Made by a program: the position numbers and the translations under genes. The notes below the pieces were generated by a model. That model was not told the DNA's origin. It did no database searches and worked only from the letters and a program-made list of their open reading frames with translations. From Mesorhizobium sp. Root157 (GTDB taxonomy: Bacteria > Pseudomonadota > Alphaproteobacteria > Rhizobiales > Rhizobiaceae), in contig NZ_LMGJ01000006.1 of the NCBI RefSeq assembly GCF_001427385.1, positions 1-64,000 of the forward strand: 64,000 bases of DNA. Reading direction: 5' to 3'. Within the stretch, counting starts at the first letter, position 1, and each line of letters opens with the position of its first letter. Below, piece by piece: positions 28,352 through 38,483 of this stretch.

Positions 28352-29172
28352 GCCTCGATGATTTGCCGCCCCTGCGCGAAGTTATCGAGCGTCATGGTCT
28401 TCAGGCGAAAAAAACGCTCGGCCAAAACTTCCTGCTTGATCTGAATCTGACCGGCAAGGTCGCCCGAACTGCGGGTGATCTGACTGGCACGACGGTCATT
28501 GAAGTCGGCCCTGGTCCCGGCGGCCTCACCAGGGCCCTGCTCGCCAATGGCGCGCGCCGTATCGTTGCCATCGAGCGAGACGAACGCTGCCTGCCCGCCT
28601 TGGCGGAGATATCCGATCGCTACCCTGGCCGTCTCGAGGTGGTGTCCGGGGACGCGCTCAAGACCGATTTCGTGCAGCTTGCAGCCGGCGAACCGGTCAA
28701 GATCGTCGCCAACCTGCCTTACAATATCGGTACGGAATTGCTGGTGCGCTGGCTGACGGTTGCAGCGTGGCCTCCCTTCTATACGTCGATGACGTTGATG
28801 TTCCAGCGCGAGGTCGCGGAGCGGATCGTGGCTCGCCAAGGCAGCGATGCCTATGGCAGGCTTGGCATTCTGGCTGGTTGGCGAACGGAGGCCGGGATCG
28901 CATTCGACATCCCGCCGCAGGCCTTCACGCCGCCGCCGAAAGTTACCTCGTCAGTCGTCCATCTCACGCCGCGAGCACAACCTCTCCCTGCCGATGTCAA
29001 GAAACTTGGTCGCGTGACGGAAGCCGCTTTCGGCCAACGCCGCAAGATGCTGCGGCAAAGCCTTAAAGGCCTGGGCGGCGAAGCGCTGCTGGGTGCCGTT
29101 GGGATCGACCCGACCCGCCGGGCCGAGACGTTGAGCGTCGAAGAATTCGTCAGCCTGGCAAACTTGATCTGA
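28348..29172 (+). CDS. rsmA: 16S rRNA (adenine(1518)-N6/adenine(1519)-N6)-dimethyltransferase
   Basis: KsgA dimethylates two adjacent adenines near the 3' end of 16S rRNA late in 30S assembly. 274 residues; [13 protein letters not shown] opening [12 protein letters not shown], motif [17 protein letters not shown], catalytic NLPYNIG and FQREVAERI. Translationally coupled to pdxA through ATGA. Last gene of the lptF operon and convergent with gmk. Confidence 0.96.
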   Translation: MSLDDLPPLREVIERHGLQAKKTLGQNFLLDLNLTGKVARTAGDLTGTTVIEVGPGPGGLTRALLANGARRIVAIERDERCLPALAEISDRYPGRLEVVSGDALKTDFVQLAAGEPVKIVANLPYNIGTELLVRWLTVAAWPPFYTSMTLMFQREVAERIVARQGSDAYGRLGILAGWRTEAGIAFDIPPQAFTPPPKVTSSVVHLTPRAQPLPADVKKLGRVTEAAFGQRRKMLRQSLKGLGGEALLGAVGIDPTRRAETLSVEEFVSLANLI

Positions 29173-29207
29173 CCGACTGGCTCCCAAGCCGGTGATCCGA
29201 TGGCCGA

Positions 29208-29864
29208 TCAGTCGGTGCTTTCATCCAGCAGGCCCGAAACAAAATCGAAAAGTCCGGGACGCCGATCGCGCCGTAGCCGCTCCGCCGTCACGATAGACTT
29301 CACCTCGGCAAAGGCGCGGTCGAGATCGTCGTTGATGACAACGAAATCATACTCCGTCCAATGTTCGATCTCGGTGCGGGAATTTTTCAGCCGCGTTTCA
29401 ATCACGGCTTCCTGGTCTTCCGCCCGGCGTTTCAACCGCGCCTTCAGTTCCTTCATGGACGGAGGCAATATGAAGATGGAGACAATGTCGCCACGCATCT
29501 TTTCCTTGAGCTGCTTGGCGCCCTGCCAGTCGATATCGAACAGCATATCGCGCCCTTCGGCCAGGGCCCTTTCAGCGGGCTCGCGCGGGGTTGCATAGAA
29601 ATTGCCGTGGACCTCGGCCCATTCAAGCAACTCGTCATTGTCCCGCAGGATCTCGAAATCCCGCTGGGGTCGGAAGTGATAATGTTGCCCCTCGATCTCG
29701 CTGCCGCGCCGTGGCCGGGTGGTAACGCTGACGGAAAGCTCGAATTCCTGATCGCTCTCGATCAGGTTGCGCGCAATCGTGGATTTGCCTGCGCCCGACG
29801 GCGATGACAGTACGAGCATCAGGCCCCGTCGGCGGATGCGGGAGCCGGCATCTTTGGCAGGCAT
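29208..29864 (-). CDS. gmk: Guanylate kinase
   Basis: Phosphorylates GMP to GDP. 218 residues; P-loop [10 protein letters not shown] (20-29), [21 protein letters not shown] (GMP-binding Ser/Arg/Tyr), [15 protein letters not shown] and [11 protein letters not shown]. Ends with an ESTD tail. It follows yicC with only three bases between, so the pair is co-transcribed, as found widely in bacteria. Confidence 0.97.
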   Translation of the reverse strand: MPAKDAGSRIRRRGLMLVLSSPSGAGKSTIARNLIESDQEFELSVSVTTRPRRGSEIEGQHYHFRPQRDFEILRDNDELLEWAEVHGNFYATPREPAERALAEGRDMLFDIDWQGAKQLKEKMRGDIVSIFILPPSMKELKARLKRRAEDQEAVIETRLKNSRTEIEHWTEYDFVVINDDLDRAFAEVKSIVTAERLRRDRRPGLFDFVSGLLDESTD

Positions 29865-29867
29865 CTA

Positions 29868-30758
29868 TTACTCCAGATTCTGGACCTGTTCGCGAAACTG
29901 ATCGACGACCGCCTTCAATTCCAGCCCAACGGCGGTGATGGCGGCGGCGTTGGACTTTGAGCACAAGGTATTTGATTCGCGGTTGAATTCCTGTGCCAGA
30001 AAATCGAGCTTGCGGCCAACCGCACCGCCAGCTGCGAGCAGCGCCCGTCCCGATACCACGTGCGTCTTCAACCGGTCGATCTCCTCGCGGATATCTGCCT
30101 TGGTCGCCAGAAACGCTGCTTCCTGATAAAGCCGCGCCTCGTCGAGATTTGCGCCGGGGTCCAGCAACAGTTTGACCTGCTCGGCGACCCTTGCCCGAAT
30201 CGCGGCCGGCTCACGCGATGGATCGGCCTCGGCGCGCAGCGTCAACGCCTCGACCGTGTCCAGATGAGCCGCAAGCAGCGAGCGAAGAGCTTCGCCCTCG
30301 GACCGCCGCGCCTGTTGCAGATTGGTCAGCGTGACGTCGAGCGTTGCATTGATCACAGCATCGAGCGCGGCTCGCATTTCCTCGGTTTCGAGCATCTCGG
30401 GAACATCGAAAACCCCACGCAGCGAAAGCAATCCATCGGCGCTTGCCGGCGCAACGCCGAATTGCTCCTGAAGCCGCTTCGCCAAGCCAGCCACGTCCTT
30501 CAGGAACGCTTCGTTGACGACAGGCTGCGCCTGCATGCCGGCCGGTCGGGTGACGGTCAAGGTTGCCTGGAAACTGCCGCGCGCAAACCGCCTCTGGATG
30601 GCTTGGCGCACCGCCACTTCAATCCGCTCGAAGCCCGGCGGCATGCGTAGCCTTGCCTCGACGCTCTTTCCGTTGACGGACTTCACCTCCCACGCGACAG
30701 CAGTGCCTTCGTGTTCTGTGGCCGCGCGCGCGAATCCGGTCATGCTTTGCAGGTTCAT
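29868..30758 (-). CDS. YicC/YloC family endoribonuclease
   Basis: 296 residues with MTGFARAATEHEGTAVAWEVKSVNGK at the N-terminus, KLDFLAQEFNRESNTLCSKSN near the C-terminus and the final GLELKAVVDQFREQVQNLE, matching the conserved YicC signature (MTGFxR... and DFLxQExNREANTxxSK). Members have been shown to act as RNases on structured RNA. Located between mltG and gmk in the same operon, a conserved neighbourhood. Confidence 0.93.
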   Translation of the reverse strand: MNLQSMTGFARAATEHEGTAVAWEVKSVNGKSVEARLRMPPGFERIEVAVRQAIQRRFARGSFQATLTVTRPAGMQAQPVVNEAFLKDVAGLAKRLQEQFGVAPASADGLLSLRGVFDVPEMLETEEMRAALDAVINATLDVTLTNLQQARRSEGEALRSLLAAHLDTVEALTLRAEADPSREPAAIRARVAEQVKLLLDPGANLDEARLYQEAAFLATKADIREEIDRLKTHVVSGRALLAAGGAVGRKLDFLAQEFNRESNTLCSKSNAAAITAVGLELKAVVDQFREQVQNLE

Positions 30759-30785
30759 GGCAGCCCCCCGGCGGTCTCCGTCATA

Positions 30786-31976
30786 TCACTGCGGGGACTC
30801 CGCCCCGTCCGTCCCGGCAGGCTGTTTCGCGCCGGCCTTGGCCGCCTCTTGCGCCTGCTTCTTCTGGAAGGCCCGGTAGCGTGCAACATTCTCGTTGTGC
30901 TCGTCGAGGGTCGTCGCAAAGACGTGGCCGCCGGTGCCGTCCGCCACGAAATAGAGATCGTCGGTCTTCGACGGATTTGCCACCGCTTCGAGCGCGGCCC
31001 TGCCCGGATTGGCGATCGGTGTCGGCGGCAAACCGTTGATAGTGTAGGTATTATAGGGCGTCGGCTTTTCGATATCGGATTGGTAGATCGGCCTGTCGGC
31101 AGGCTTGCCCTTGCCGCCGAACAGCCCGTAGATGATAGTCGGGTCGGATTGCAGCCGCATTCCCTTTGCCAGCCGGTTCAGAAACACGCTGGCAATCCGT
31201 GAACGCTCTGTGCTCTTGGAGGTTTCCTTCTCCACGATGGAGGCCAGGGTCACAAATTCCTGCTCGTTCGCAAGCGGCAGGTCCAGCGAGCGGCGGGCCC
31301 ATACCTCGGTGACGAGCTGTTTCTGATCGGCGAGCAGTTTGTCGATCATCTGCTGGCGCGTTGCGCCTCTGGTGAAGCGTAAGGTATCGGTCGCAAGGCT
31401 TCCCTCGGGCGGCAGGCTGTCCGGCATATCGCCGGTCAACGTCTCTTGCGTTGCCACGCGCTGGAACGCCTGCTCGACCGTCAACCCTTCCGGAATTGTC
31501 AGCGAATACATCACCGACTTGCCGCTCTTCAGAAGATCCATGATTTCATGCATCGATGCGCGCGGCTTTATCTCGTACTCCCCGGCCTTCAGCGCCTGGT
31601 CGTTGCCGTAGGCGCGCACGCCCAGCCGGAAGATGCGCGCATCGCCGATCAGCCCTCGCCGTTCGAGCTGGTCCGCGATCTCCTGCACACCCGTGCTCGG
31701 CTTGACCAGGAACGTATCTCCATTGGCCGAAGGACCCGGCTCATTGAATGCCTGCTTGCCGAAGTAAAGCGCAAGCCCGGCCCCCACGATCACCAGAAGA
31801 ACCAGCGAGACGAGGAAATTCATGAAAACGACGACCTGGCTGCGCGATGCGCGCGAGCGCTTCGGCGGCGGCGTTCCTGCTTCCGGCCGCAATGCTTCGT
31901 TCGCAGTCTTGGGCACGATCGGCCCAGGCGGCGACCGCTGGCCAAATTCCCCATTGCCCCCAGGATTGGTGTTCAT
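30786..31976 (-). CDS. mltG: Endolytic murein transglycosylase MltG
   Basis: Inner-membrane lytic transglycosylase that cuts nascent glycan strands and is thought to terminate their synthesis. 396 residues: cytoplasmic N-terminus, one transmembrane helix (about 47-68, VVVFMNFLVSLVLLVIVGAGLALYFG, interrupted here in citation), LysM-like domain, then the YceG domain with catalytic Glu in TLASIVEKETSK and a PYNTYTINGLPPTPIANPG signature. The C-terminus is Ala/Lys-rich (KKQAQEAAKAGAKQ). The gene lies downstream of fabF. Confidence 0.95.
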   Translation of the reverse strand: MNTNPGGNGEFGQRSPPGPIVPKTANEALRPEAGTPPPKRSRASRSQVVVFMNFLVSLVLLVIVGAGLALYFGKQAFNEPGPSANGDTFLVKPSTGVQEIADQLERRGLIGDARIFRLGVRAYGNDQALKAGEYEIKPRASMHEIMDLLKSGKSVMYSLTIPEGLTVEQAFQRVATQETLTGDMPDSLPPEGSLATDTLRFTRGATRQQMIDKLLADQKQLVTEVWARRSLDLPLANEQEFVTLASIVEKETSKSTERSRIASVFLNRLAKGMRLQSDPTIIYGLFGGKGKPADRPIYQSDIEKPTPYNTYTINGLPPTPIANPGRAALEAVANPSKTDDLYFVADGTGGHVFATTLDEHNENVARYRAFQKKQAQEAAKAGAKQPAGTDGAESPQ

Positions 31977-32084
31977 TGCACCCTACAATTTGATGTCGCG
32001 ACGATTCCCGTCCTGCACAGTAGGAGCGAATATGGCGAAATTGGCAACATTCCAGCTTTGCCGGCAGCAAAGCCGGCCGGCTCG

Positions 32085-33347
32085 TCAGCCATTATAGCGT
32101 TGGAAAACGAGCGAAGCGTTGGTTCCGCCAAAGCCGAACGAATTCGACAGGGCCACGTCGATCTGGCGGGCCCGAGGCTTGTTCGGAACGAGGTCGATCG
32201 CGCTTTCCCGTTCGGGATTCTGCAGATTGATGGTGGCGGGCGCGATATTGTCGCGGATCGCGAGGATCGAGAAGATCGCTTCAGCAGCACCGGCCGCACC
32301 CAGCAGGTGTCCGATTGACGATTTCGTCGACGACATCGAAATCTTCGACGCCGCATCGCCAACGAGCCGTTCAACCGCGCCAAGTTCGATCGTATCGGCC
32401 ATCGTCGAGGTGCCGTGCGCGTTGATGTAGTCGATGTCGGCGGGCTTCAGATTGGCCCGCTTGAGCGCTGCCGTCATGCAGCGGAACGCGCCGTCGCCAT
32501 CTTCCGAAGGCGCGGTGATGTGATAGGCATCGCCGGTCAGGCCGTAGCCGGTGACTTCAGCGTAAATTTTCGCGCCGCGCGCCTTCGCATGCTCGAGTTC
32601 CTCAAGCACCACGACGCCCGCGCCCTCGCCCATCACGAAGCCGTCGCGGTCGCGGTCGTAAGGCCGGGATGCGACCTCCGGCGTGTCGTTACGCTCCGTG
32701 GACAGGGCACGGCAAGCCGCAAAGCCTGCGAGCGACAGGCGCGTCACCGGCGCTTCCGCGCCGCCGGCCAGCATTACATCGGCATCGCCCCACATGATCA
32801 GCCTGGCCGCATCGCCGATGGCGTGCGCACCGGTGGAGCAAGCCGTAACGACGGCGTGATTCGGGCCCTTCAGGCCATGGCGGATCGAAACCTGGCCGGA
32901 AACAAGGTTGATGATCTGGCCTGGAATGAAGAACGGGCTGATACGGCGCGGGCCACGCTCCTTGAGCGTTATGGCATTTTCGGCAATGCCTTCGATGCCG
33001 CCGATACCGGAGCCGATCAGCACGCCGGAAGCATATTGCTCATCCGGCGTCTTCGGTTCCCAGCCCGAATCCTTCAGCGCTTCGTCGGCAGCCGCTATCC
33101 CGTACAGGATGAACTCGCCGATCTTGCGCAATTCCTTCGGCTCGAGAACAGCCTCGGGATTGAAGGTTCCGTTCGTGCCATCGCCACGCGGAATGACGTG
33201 TGCGATCTTGCAGGGCAGATCGTCCACTTCGAACTCGGTCACCCGGCGGGCAGCGCTACGGCCGGTCAGAAGTTCCTTCCAACCGTGCTCATAGCCCATA
33301 CCGAACGGAGAAAGCAGGCCGAGGCCTGTGACAACCACTCGCCTCAT
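32085..33347 (-). CDS. fabF: 3-oxoacyl-[acyl-carrier-protein] synthase II
   Basis: Condensing enzyme elongating acyl-ACP with malonyl-ACP. 420 residues from MRRVVVTGLGLLSPFG; the catalytic triad is visible as ACSTGAHAIG (Cys), NAHGTSTM (His) and SIGHLLGAAG (His). The frame is open 23 codons further upstream into the acpP spacer, but the family start is clear. It follows acpP by 34 bases. Confidence 0.96.
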   Translation of the reverse strand: MRRVVVTGLGLLSPFGMGYEHGWKELLTGRSAARRVTEFEVDDLPCKIAHVIPRGDGTNGTFNPEAVLEPKELRKIGEFILYGIAAADEALKDSGWEPKTPDEQYASGVLIGSGIGGIEGIAENAITLKERGPRRISPFFIPGQIINLVSGQVSIRHGLKGPNHAVVTACSTGAHAIGDAARLIMWGDADVMLAGGAEAPVTRLSLAGFAACRALSTERNDTPEVASRPYDRDRDGFVMGEGAGVVVLEELEHAKARGAKIYAEVTGYGLTGDAYHITAPSEDGDGAFRCMTAALKRANLKPADIDYINAHGTSTMADTIELGAVERLVGDAASKISMSSTKSSIGHLLGAAGAAEAIFSILAIRDNIAPATINLQNPERESAIDLVPNKPRARQIDVALSNSFGFGGTNASLVFQRYNG

Positions 33348-33381
33348 CGCAACAGCTTTCGGATAATAACCGCTGGAAAGA

Positions 33382-33618
33382 TCAGGCTGACGCCTTGTCG
33401 ATGTACTTGACGGCATCGCCGACCGTCAGGATCGTCTCGGCTGCATCGTCGGGAATCTCGACGCCGAATTCTTCTTCGAACGCCATGACGAGTTCGACCG
33501 TGTCGAGGCTGTCCGCGCCCAAGTCGTCGATAAAGCTCGCCTGTTCCGTTACCTTGTCGGCGTCAACGCCGAGATGCTCGATAACGATCTTCTTGACGCG
33601 CTCTGCGGTGTCACTCAT
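33382..33618 (-). CDS. acpP: Acyl carrier protein AcpP
   Basis: 78-residue acidic carrier of growing acyl chains. The phosphopantetheine-accepting Ser lies in [13 protein letters not shown]; helices [11 protein letters not shown] and [23 protein letters not shown] are typical. A 183-base gap to fabG suggests it also has its own promoter, as acpP usually needs high expression. Confidence 0.97.
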   Translation of the reverse strand: MSDTAERVKKIVIEHLGVDADKVTEQASFIDDLGADSLDTVELVMAFEEEFGVEIPDDAAETILTVGDAVKYIDKASA

Positions 33619-33801
33619 TTGGGCATCCTCGTCTTCAAGTTTGTCTGTCTTCGTTAGCGGGCGGAATGCTGCTAATCAAGCTGAAAGATGGTCCTGCTGG
33701 AACTCAACGCCAGCAAACCGGTAATTGCCCGAACCAGCGGGTTGCGGGCCAGTTACACGAAAAATCACGCAGGTCCAAGGCAAAAGGCAATTCACCCTTG
33801 G

Positions 33802-34539
33802 CTAGATCATCGCCATGCCGCCATTCACGTGAATGGTTTGGCCGGTGATGTAGGCGGCTTCGTTGGAAGCGAGATAGGCCACGGCGGACGCCACTTCCGC
33901 GCCGGTTCCCATGCGCTTTGCCGGAATCGCCGCCATGATGGCCTCTTTCTGCTTGTCGTTCAGCTTGTCGGTCATGGCCGATTCTATGAAACCGGGCGCT
34001 ACGCAATTGACCGTGATGCTGCGCGTGGCGATTTCCTGGGCAAGCGACTTGGAAAACCCGATCATGCCGGCCTTCGAAGCACAGTAGTTTGCCTGGCCGG
34101 GATTACCCGTCACGCCGACCACCGACGTGATATTGATAATGCGGCCGTGGCGGCGGCGCATCATCGGATGCGTCAGTTCCCGTGTCAGGCGAAACACCGC
34201 CGAAAGATTGATGTCGATCACGGTGTCCCAATCGGCATCCGACATGCGCACGAACAGGCCGTCCTTGGTGATTCCGGCATTGTTGACAAGGATATCGACG
34301 CCTTCCAGTTCCGCCTCTGCCCTCTGGCCCAGCGCCTTCACCTCATCGCGATCCGACAGATTGGCTGGAAACAGCTTCACCCGGTCGCCCAGTTCGCCAG
34401 CCAGCGCCTCCAGCTTTTCCACCCGCGTGCCGTGCAGGCCGACGATAGCGCCCTGGGCATGCAAAATGCGTGCGATCGCCTCGCCGATGCCGCCGGTTGC
34501 GCCGGTCACCAGCGCCTTGCGTCCAGTCAGATCAAACAT
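33802..34539 (-). CDS. fabG: 3-oxoacyl-[acyl-carrier-protein] reductase
   Basis: NADPH-dependent reductase of fatty-acid synthesis. 245 residues from MFDLTGRKALVTGATGGIGEA. NNAGITKDGLF, the Tyr-Lys site YCASKAGM, and SITVNCVAPGFIESAMTDKL are standard, as is the C-terminal TGQTIHVNGGMAMI. An AGGAGG-type site lies just upstream of this ATG, ruling against the Met seven codons earlier. Operon fabD-fabG-acpP-fabF. Confidence 0.96.
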   Translation of the reverse strand: MFDLTGRKALVTGATGGIGEAIARILHAQGAIVGLHGTRVEKLEALAGELGDRVKLFPANLSDRDEVKALGQRAEAELEGVDILVNNAGITKDGLFVRMSDADWDTVIDINLSAVFRLTRELTHPMMRRRHGRIINITSVVGVTGNPGQANYCASKAGMIGFSKSLAQEIATRSITVNCVAPGFIESAMTDKLNDKQKEAIMAAIPAKRMGTGAEVASAVAYLASNEAAYITGQTIHVNGGMAMI

Positions 34540-34588
34540 TCCTGCCTCCTCGAAGCACACCCTTTACACGGGTGGGGTCGGTGGTTCG

Positions 34589-35530
34589 TCAGCCCAATGC
34601 AGCCAGAGCCGCATCGACATCGGCAGATGTGCCGACGGCGCTCACTGCGATATCACGATTGATGCGCCGCGCCAGTCCGGACAGGACTTTTCCCGCGCCA
34701 ACCTCGTACAGTGCCGTCACCCCGTTGGCCGCGAACCATTCCACCGTCTCGCGCCAGCGCACGCGCCCGGTCACCTGTTCGACCAATCGCGTGGTGATGA
34801 CCTGGGGATCGCTGGTCGGCTCGACCGCTACGTTGGAAACCACCGGAACGATCGGCGCATGCCGGGCAACCGCCGCCAAAGCATCGCGCATCGTGTCGGC
34901 GGCAGGCGCCATAAGCGCCGAGTGGAAGGGCGCCGAGACTTGCAGCATCAAGGCCCGCTTGGCTCCCTTGTCGGTGCAAAGTTTCGCGGCCCGCTCGACA
35001 GCCGCCTTCGTTCCCGAGATCACAAACTGGCCGCCGCCATTGTCGTTGGCGATCTGGCAGACCGAGCCGCTTGCCGCTTCGAGGCAGGCGGCCTCCACAT
35101 CGGGCTGCTCCAGGCCGATGATGGCAGCCATGGCCCCCTCGCCCGGCGCGACGGCCGCCTGCATGGCGTTGCCGCGTATGCGCAGCAGACGCGCAGCATC
35201 GGCGACCGACACGAAACCGGCGGCGGCGAGCGCCGAATATTCGCCGAGCGAGTGGCCAGCGACATAGGCGACCTTGTCCTTCAGCGCCAAACCGCGCGCC
35301 TCCAGCGCCCGCAAGGCGGCAAGCGACACCGCCATCAGCGCCGGCTGCGCATTCGCGGTCAACGTCAACTTCTCCTCCGGGCCTTCCCACATCAATGTGG
35401 AGAGCTTTTCGCCCAGCGCCTCGTCGACCTCCTCAAAGACCCGGCGAGCCTCGGGAAACGCGTCGGCGAGGTCCTTGCCCATGCCAACGGCCTGGCTTCC
35501 CTGTCCCGGAAAGGTGAATGCGATTGCCAT
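34589..35530 (-). CDS. fabD: Malonyl-CoA:ACP transacylase
   Basis: Transfers malonyl from CoA to ACP. 313 residues; QGSQAVGMGKDLADAF at the N-terminus, the catalytic GHSLGEYSALAAAG (Ser in GHSLG), VSAPFHSALM with the active-site His, and VGAGKVLSGLARRI. First gene of the fatty-acid operon; about 240 bases separate it from the divergent phosphoglycerol transferase, where the operon promoter should be. Confidence 0.96.
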   Translation of the reverse strand: MAIAFTFPGQGSQAVGMGKDLADAFPEARRVFEEVDEALGEKLSTLMWEGPEEKLTLTANAQPALMAVSLAALRALEARGLALKDKVAYVAGHSLGEYSALAAAGFVSVADAARLLRIRGNAMQAAVAPGEGAMAAIIGLEQPDVEAACLEAASGSVCQIANDNGGGQFVISGTKAAVERAAKLCTDKGAKRALMLQVSAPFHSALMAPAADTMRDALAAVARHAPIVPVVSNVAVEPTSDPQVITTRLVEQVTGRVRWRETVEWFAANGVTALYEVGAGKVLSGLARRINRDIAVSAVGTSADVDAALAALG

Positions 35531-35769
35531 GATCTGCCTCGGTTCCTGCTTTCCCTTGCGTGTTGCGCAACCCGGCTGCCCAAGTCAAGCCTGCACCGAT
35601 TGAGCCGGTACCGCCAAGTCCGTATGGCCACGAGGCTTTTTCCGATCACACATCGTTAAAACCGAACACGATTTGTTCGCCGGCTCTTCCCAATTTTGCC
35701 ACAAGCTCCAGCTTTTTGTGACATTGACGTGACAGTTCCGTGACGTCGCTTTGTGGCCGGGGAGTTGAG

Positions 35770-37689
35770 TTGGAAAAGAGTAGGCAAAACGCCATCGCGG
35801 CGACGAACAGCGGCAAGCCGGCTCGGGAAACCACCCGGCGCGGCACGGCGGTCGCTGCCTTGCGCTACGCTGCCGTCACCCTGCTCGCCTCCGCCATCCT
35901 GGTATTTGCCATCGAGTGGATATTCCGCGGCGATCTGTCGGGCACGATCGCCTTCTTCGCGCAACCCTTCAAGCCGGGTTGGACAACCGTCATCCTGTTC
36001 ACACTTATCCTGATCGGCCTCGACGCCGTTCTGGGGCGCATCTATCAAGGCCTGATGGTGGTTGCACCGCTGACCTTGACGCTCGCCTTCGTCGGCCATC
36101 AGAAGTCGCTCTATCTCGGCGATCCGCTCTACCCGACGGATTTCCTCTATGCCCGACAGATTTTCGAATTGATGCCGCTTCTGGTGCGCGAACGCCCGCT
36201 GACTGGCGTCGCCATGGGCATCGGCATTGTCTGCGGCCTCGCCCTGATCGTCTATGTGTGGCGGCAATGGCGTCGGCGCATCTGGATCATGAGCTACAAG
36301 GGGCGCATTGCGCGCCTGGTGCTCACCTTGCCGCTGCTGGCCTTCTTCTTTTCGCTCATGGACTACGCGACGTTCTCCTGGACGCGCGACCGGCTGCAAA
36401 TCATCCCGATGATGTGGGATCAGAAGGAAAACTACGCCAGCAACGGCTTTGCCCTCGCCTTCGCCCTGAACGTCCCGATGGCGCATGTGACTGCGCCGAA
36501 GGACTATTCCGAAAAGGCGATCGCGGCGATCCGCAAGCCGGATGTGGCCGCTTCGCTTCCCGACGAAAAGCCCGACATCATCATCGTCATGAGCGAGTCC
36601 TTCTGGGACCCGACCAAGCTCCCCGGCGTCAGCATAACCCCCGACCCGATCGCCAACGTGCGCAAACTCCAGTCCGGCGAAGTGTTTTCGCCGGAATTCG
36701 GCGGCATGACGGCCAATGTCGAATTCGAGGCGCTGACCGGCTTCACCAATGCCTTCCTGCCGGCCGGCAGCATCCCCTACCAGCAATATGTGCGCGCACC
36801 GGTACCTACCATGGCCACGTTCCTGCGCAGCGAAGGCTATGAAACTCGCGCCATACATCCCGGCACGAACTGGTTCTGGAACCGCACGCCGGTTTACGCG
36901 GCCTTCGGCTTCGATGAATTCAAATCCGAGGAAAACCTCGCCTACATGAAAAAGCGCGGGCCGCTTGCTTCCGACGAATCGATGACCGACGAGATCATCC
37001 GTGAGGCGGACGCGACCGACGATCCGTTCTTCTTCTTCGCCGTCAGCCTGCAGAACCACGGCCCCTACGAGCCGAACCGCTACGGCAACGCCACGCATAG
37101 CGTCAACGCACCGACGAGCCAGTGGGCGCGCGATTCGCTGCAAAGCTATGCGGAAGGTGCCGCCGATGCGGGCACCAGCCTGCAACGCCTGATAGACTGG
37201 GCGAGCAAGCGCGAGCGTCCGACCGTGATCGCCTTCTTCGGCGACCACTTGCCGCCTCTCGGCCCGGTCTATGTCGAGACAGGCTTTCTCAAGGACAACG
37301 TGGCGCCGCGCAAGGAATCACCGCAGAACATGCTCCTGCACCGTTCGACGCCGCTGGTGGTGTGGTCGAACCGGACCGGCCCGGTCGAGAAGATCGGTGC
37401 GGTCAGCCCCTCCTTCCTGCCGCTTCACGTATTCAAGGCCGCCGGGATCACGCATCCTTATTACACCGGCTTCCTGAGCGACCTGCACGAGCGCTTTGAC
37501 GTCATCGACCGCAACCTTCTTTTGAGCGACACCGGCAAAGCCACGCCCGACTGGTCCAGGCAAAAAGAACTCGACCCTGCGGTGCGCGATTATCGCTATC
37601 TCCAATACGACATGATGTTCGGCAAGCATCACGGCGCGCCGAGCTTCTTCCCGGAAACCGTCGACAAACTGGTCGCCCACACGAGTTGA
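35770..37689 (+). CDS. LtaS/OpgB-type phosphoglycerol transferase
   Basis: Predicted membrane-anchored transferase of the alkaline-phosphatase superfamily moving phosphoglycerol from phosphatidylglycerol to a periplasmic acceptor, probably glucans. About 639 residues: five N-terminal membrane helices, then a periplasmic catalytic domain. Metal and nucleophile residues can be assigned by family: SESFWDP (Glu276), GGMTANVEFEALTG (Thr314), FFGDHLPPLG (Asp-His). No start is certain. TTG at 35770 has GGGGAG five bases upstream; a GTG at 35740 is in frame but lacks a good ribosome site. Gram-negative relatives include CgmB-like cyclic-glucan modifying proteins. Confidence 0.88.
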   Translation: MEKSRQNAIAATNSGKPARETTRRGTAVAALRYAAVTLLASAILVFAIEWIFRGDLSGTIAFFAQPFKPGWTTVILFTLILIGLDAVLGRIYQGLMVVAPLTLTLAFVGHQKSLYLGDPLYPTDFLYARQIFELMPLLVRERPLTGVAMGIGIVCGLALIVYVWRQWRRRIWIMSYKGRIARLVLTLPLLAFFFSLMDYATFSWTRDRLQIIPMMWDQKENYASNGFALAFALNVPMAHVTAPKDYSEKAIAAIRKPDVAASLPDEKPDIIIVMSESFWDPTKLPGVSITPDPIANVRKLQSGEVFSPEFGGMTANVEFEALTGFTNAFLPAGSIPYQQYVRAPVPTMATFLRSEGYETRAIHPGTNWFWNRTPVYAAFGFDEFKSEENLAYMKKRGPLASDESMTDEIIREADATDDPFFFFAVSLQNHGPYEPNRYGNATHSVNAPTSQWARDSLQSYAEGAADAGTSLQRLIDWASKRERPTVIAFFGDHLPPLGPVYVETGFLKDNVAPRKESPQNMLLHRSTPLVVWSNRTGPVEKIGAVSPSFLPLHVFKAAGITHPYYTGFLSDLHERFDVIDRNLLLSDTGKATPDWSRQKELDPAVRDYRYLQYDMMFGKHHGAPSFFPETVDKLVAHTS

Positions 37690-37902
37690 GGGCGCAGGCT
37701 GGCGCCGATGACCGCAAGCTGGTCCGACTATGGCAGAGGCGGGACGCAGACTTGGGAAGGTTAGCAGGTTTCCGGGCTTGACTATTTCATGGCGGCGATT
37801 AAAACGCAGCCACTTACCGGGGCGCGGTTCATCGCCGCGCTTGCGAAGACGCTGGCGACCAGCATTCGCACACGCCATCAGGGCATTGTTCTAAATGCTT
37901 TT

Positions 37903-37976
37903 TGGGGAATAGGTTAACGGTAGACCCACGGACTCTGACTCCGTTAGTCCTGGTTCGAATCCAGGTTCCCCAGCCA
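37903..37976 (+). tRNA. tRNA-Gln (anticodon CUG)
   Basis: Acceptor TGGGGAA pairs with TTCCCCA, discriminator G, encoded CCA at 37974-37976. Anticodon stem ACGGA/TCCGT with loop CTCTGAC gives anticodon CTG. T arm CCTGGTTCGAATCCAGG is canonical. It stands alone between the phosphoglycerol transferase and a small regulator gene. Confidence 0.96.
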
Positions 37977-38246
37977 CTTTACAAAATGACTTTGCAAGCC
38001 ATCGGTTTCCGGATTGATTCCGTAGGTCGAAGGGCACCGCTTCTTTCCCGTCAGTGGGGAACCGGATTGCGACTCTACCCAACTACCGATTCGGAGGCAT
38101 ACGGCCTGACGCGGGCGGAGGTAACGCGATTCCCGCTGCCGCGTATTCACGAGGAATGTCAAGTGACCGCCGCGGCGCAGCGGCATCCAGGATCGGACCT
38201 GGTTCACACCACCTTGGCGGTGATCGTCGAGGCACAAAGCCGGAAA

Positions 38247-38483
38247 TTACCTGTTCTGCCTCAGGCGCACGCCGGGGCCTTCGGTTTCCGCGGCAAGCAG
38301 CAGCACCCCGCCCTCTTCCAGCGCCTTGACGAGCAAGTCCTCCGAAGCGCGATGCAGCGCATGGCGGTGGCATTCGAAATCCTTGATCGTGCTGCGCGAC
38401 ACGCCGGCCAGGCACGCCAATTGCTCCTGTGTCCAGTTGAGTAGGCCGCGCGCCGCCCGGCATTGCTCCGGAAGTAATTTCAT
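38247..38483 (-). CDS. Small XRE-family HTH transcriptional regulator
   Basis: 78 residues from MKLLPEQCRAARGLLNW. A single Cro/C1-type helix-turn-helix (EQLACLAGVSRSTIKDFE) and a short C-terminal tail ending GPGVRLRQNR. The RAARGLLNWTQEQLA...STIKDFE pattern is a very common type in Hyphomicrobiales, of unknown target. An alternative Met at 38522 would add 13 residues. It is divergent from the mrp operon (start-to-start under 100 bases), so it could control that operon or itself; this is inference from position. Confidence 0.82.
   Translation of the reverse strand: MKLLPEQCRAARGLLNWTQEQLACLAGVSRSTIKDFECHRHALHRASEDLLVKALEEGGVLLLAAETEGPGVRLRQNR

Noticed and set aside
35656-37248. 530-codon minus-strand frame
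   Set aside because: Antisense to the phosphoglycerol transferase, with low-complexity charged runs typical of shadows.
37891-38082. 63-codon minus-strand frame over tRNA-Gln
   Set aside because: Contains the tRNA-derived artefact GNLDSNQD; not a protein gene.
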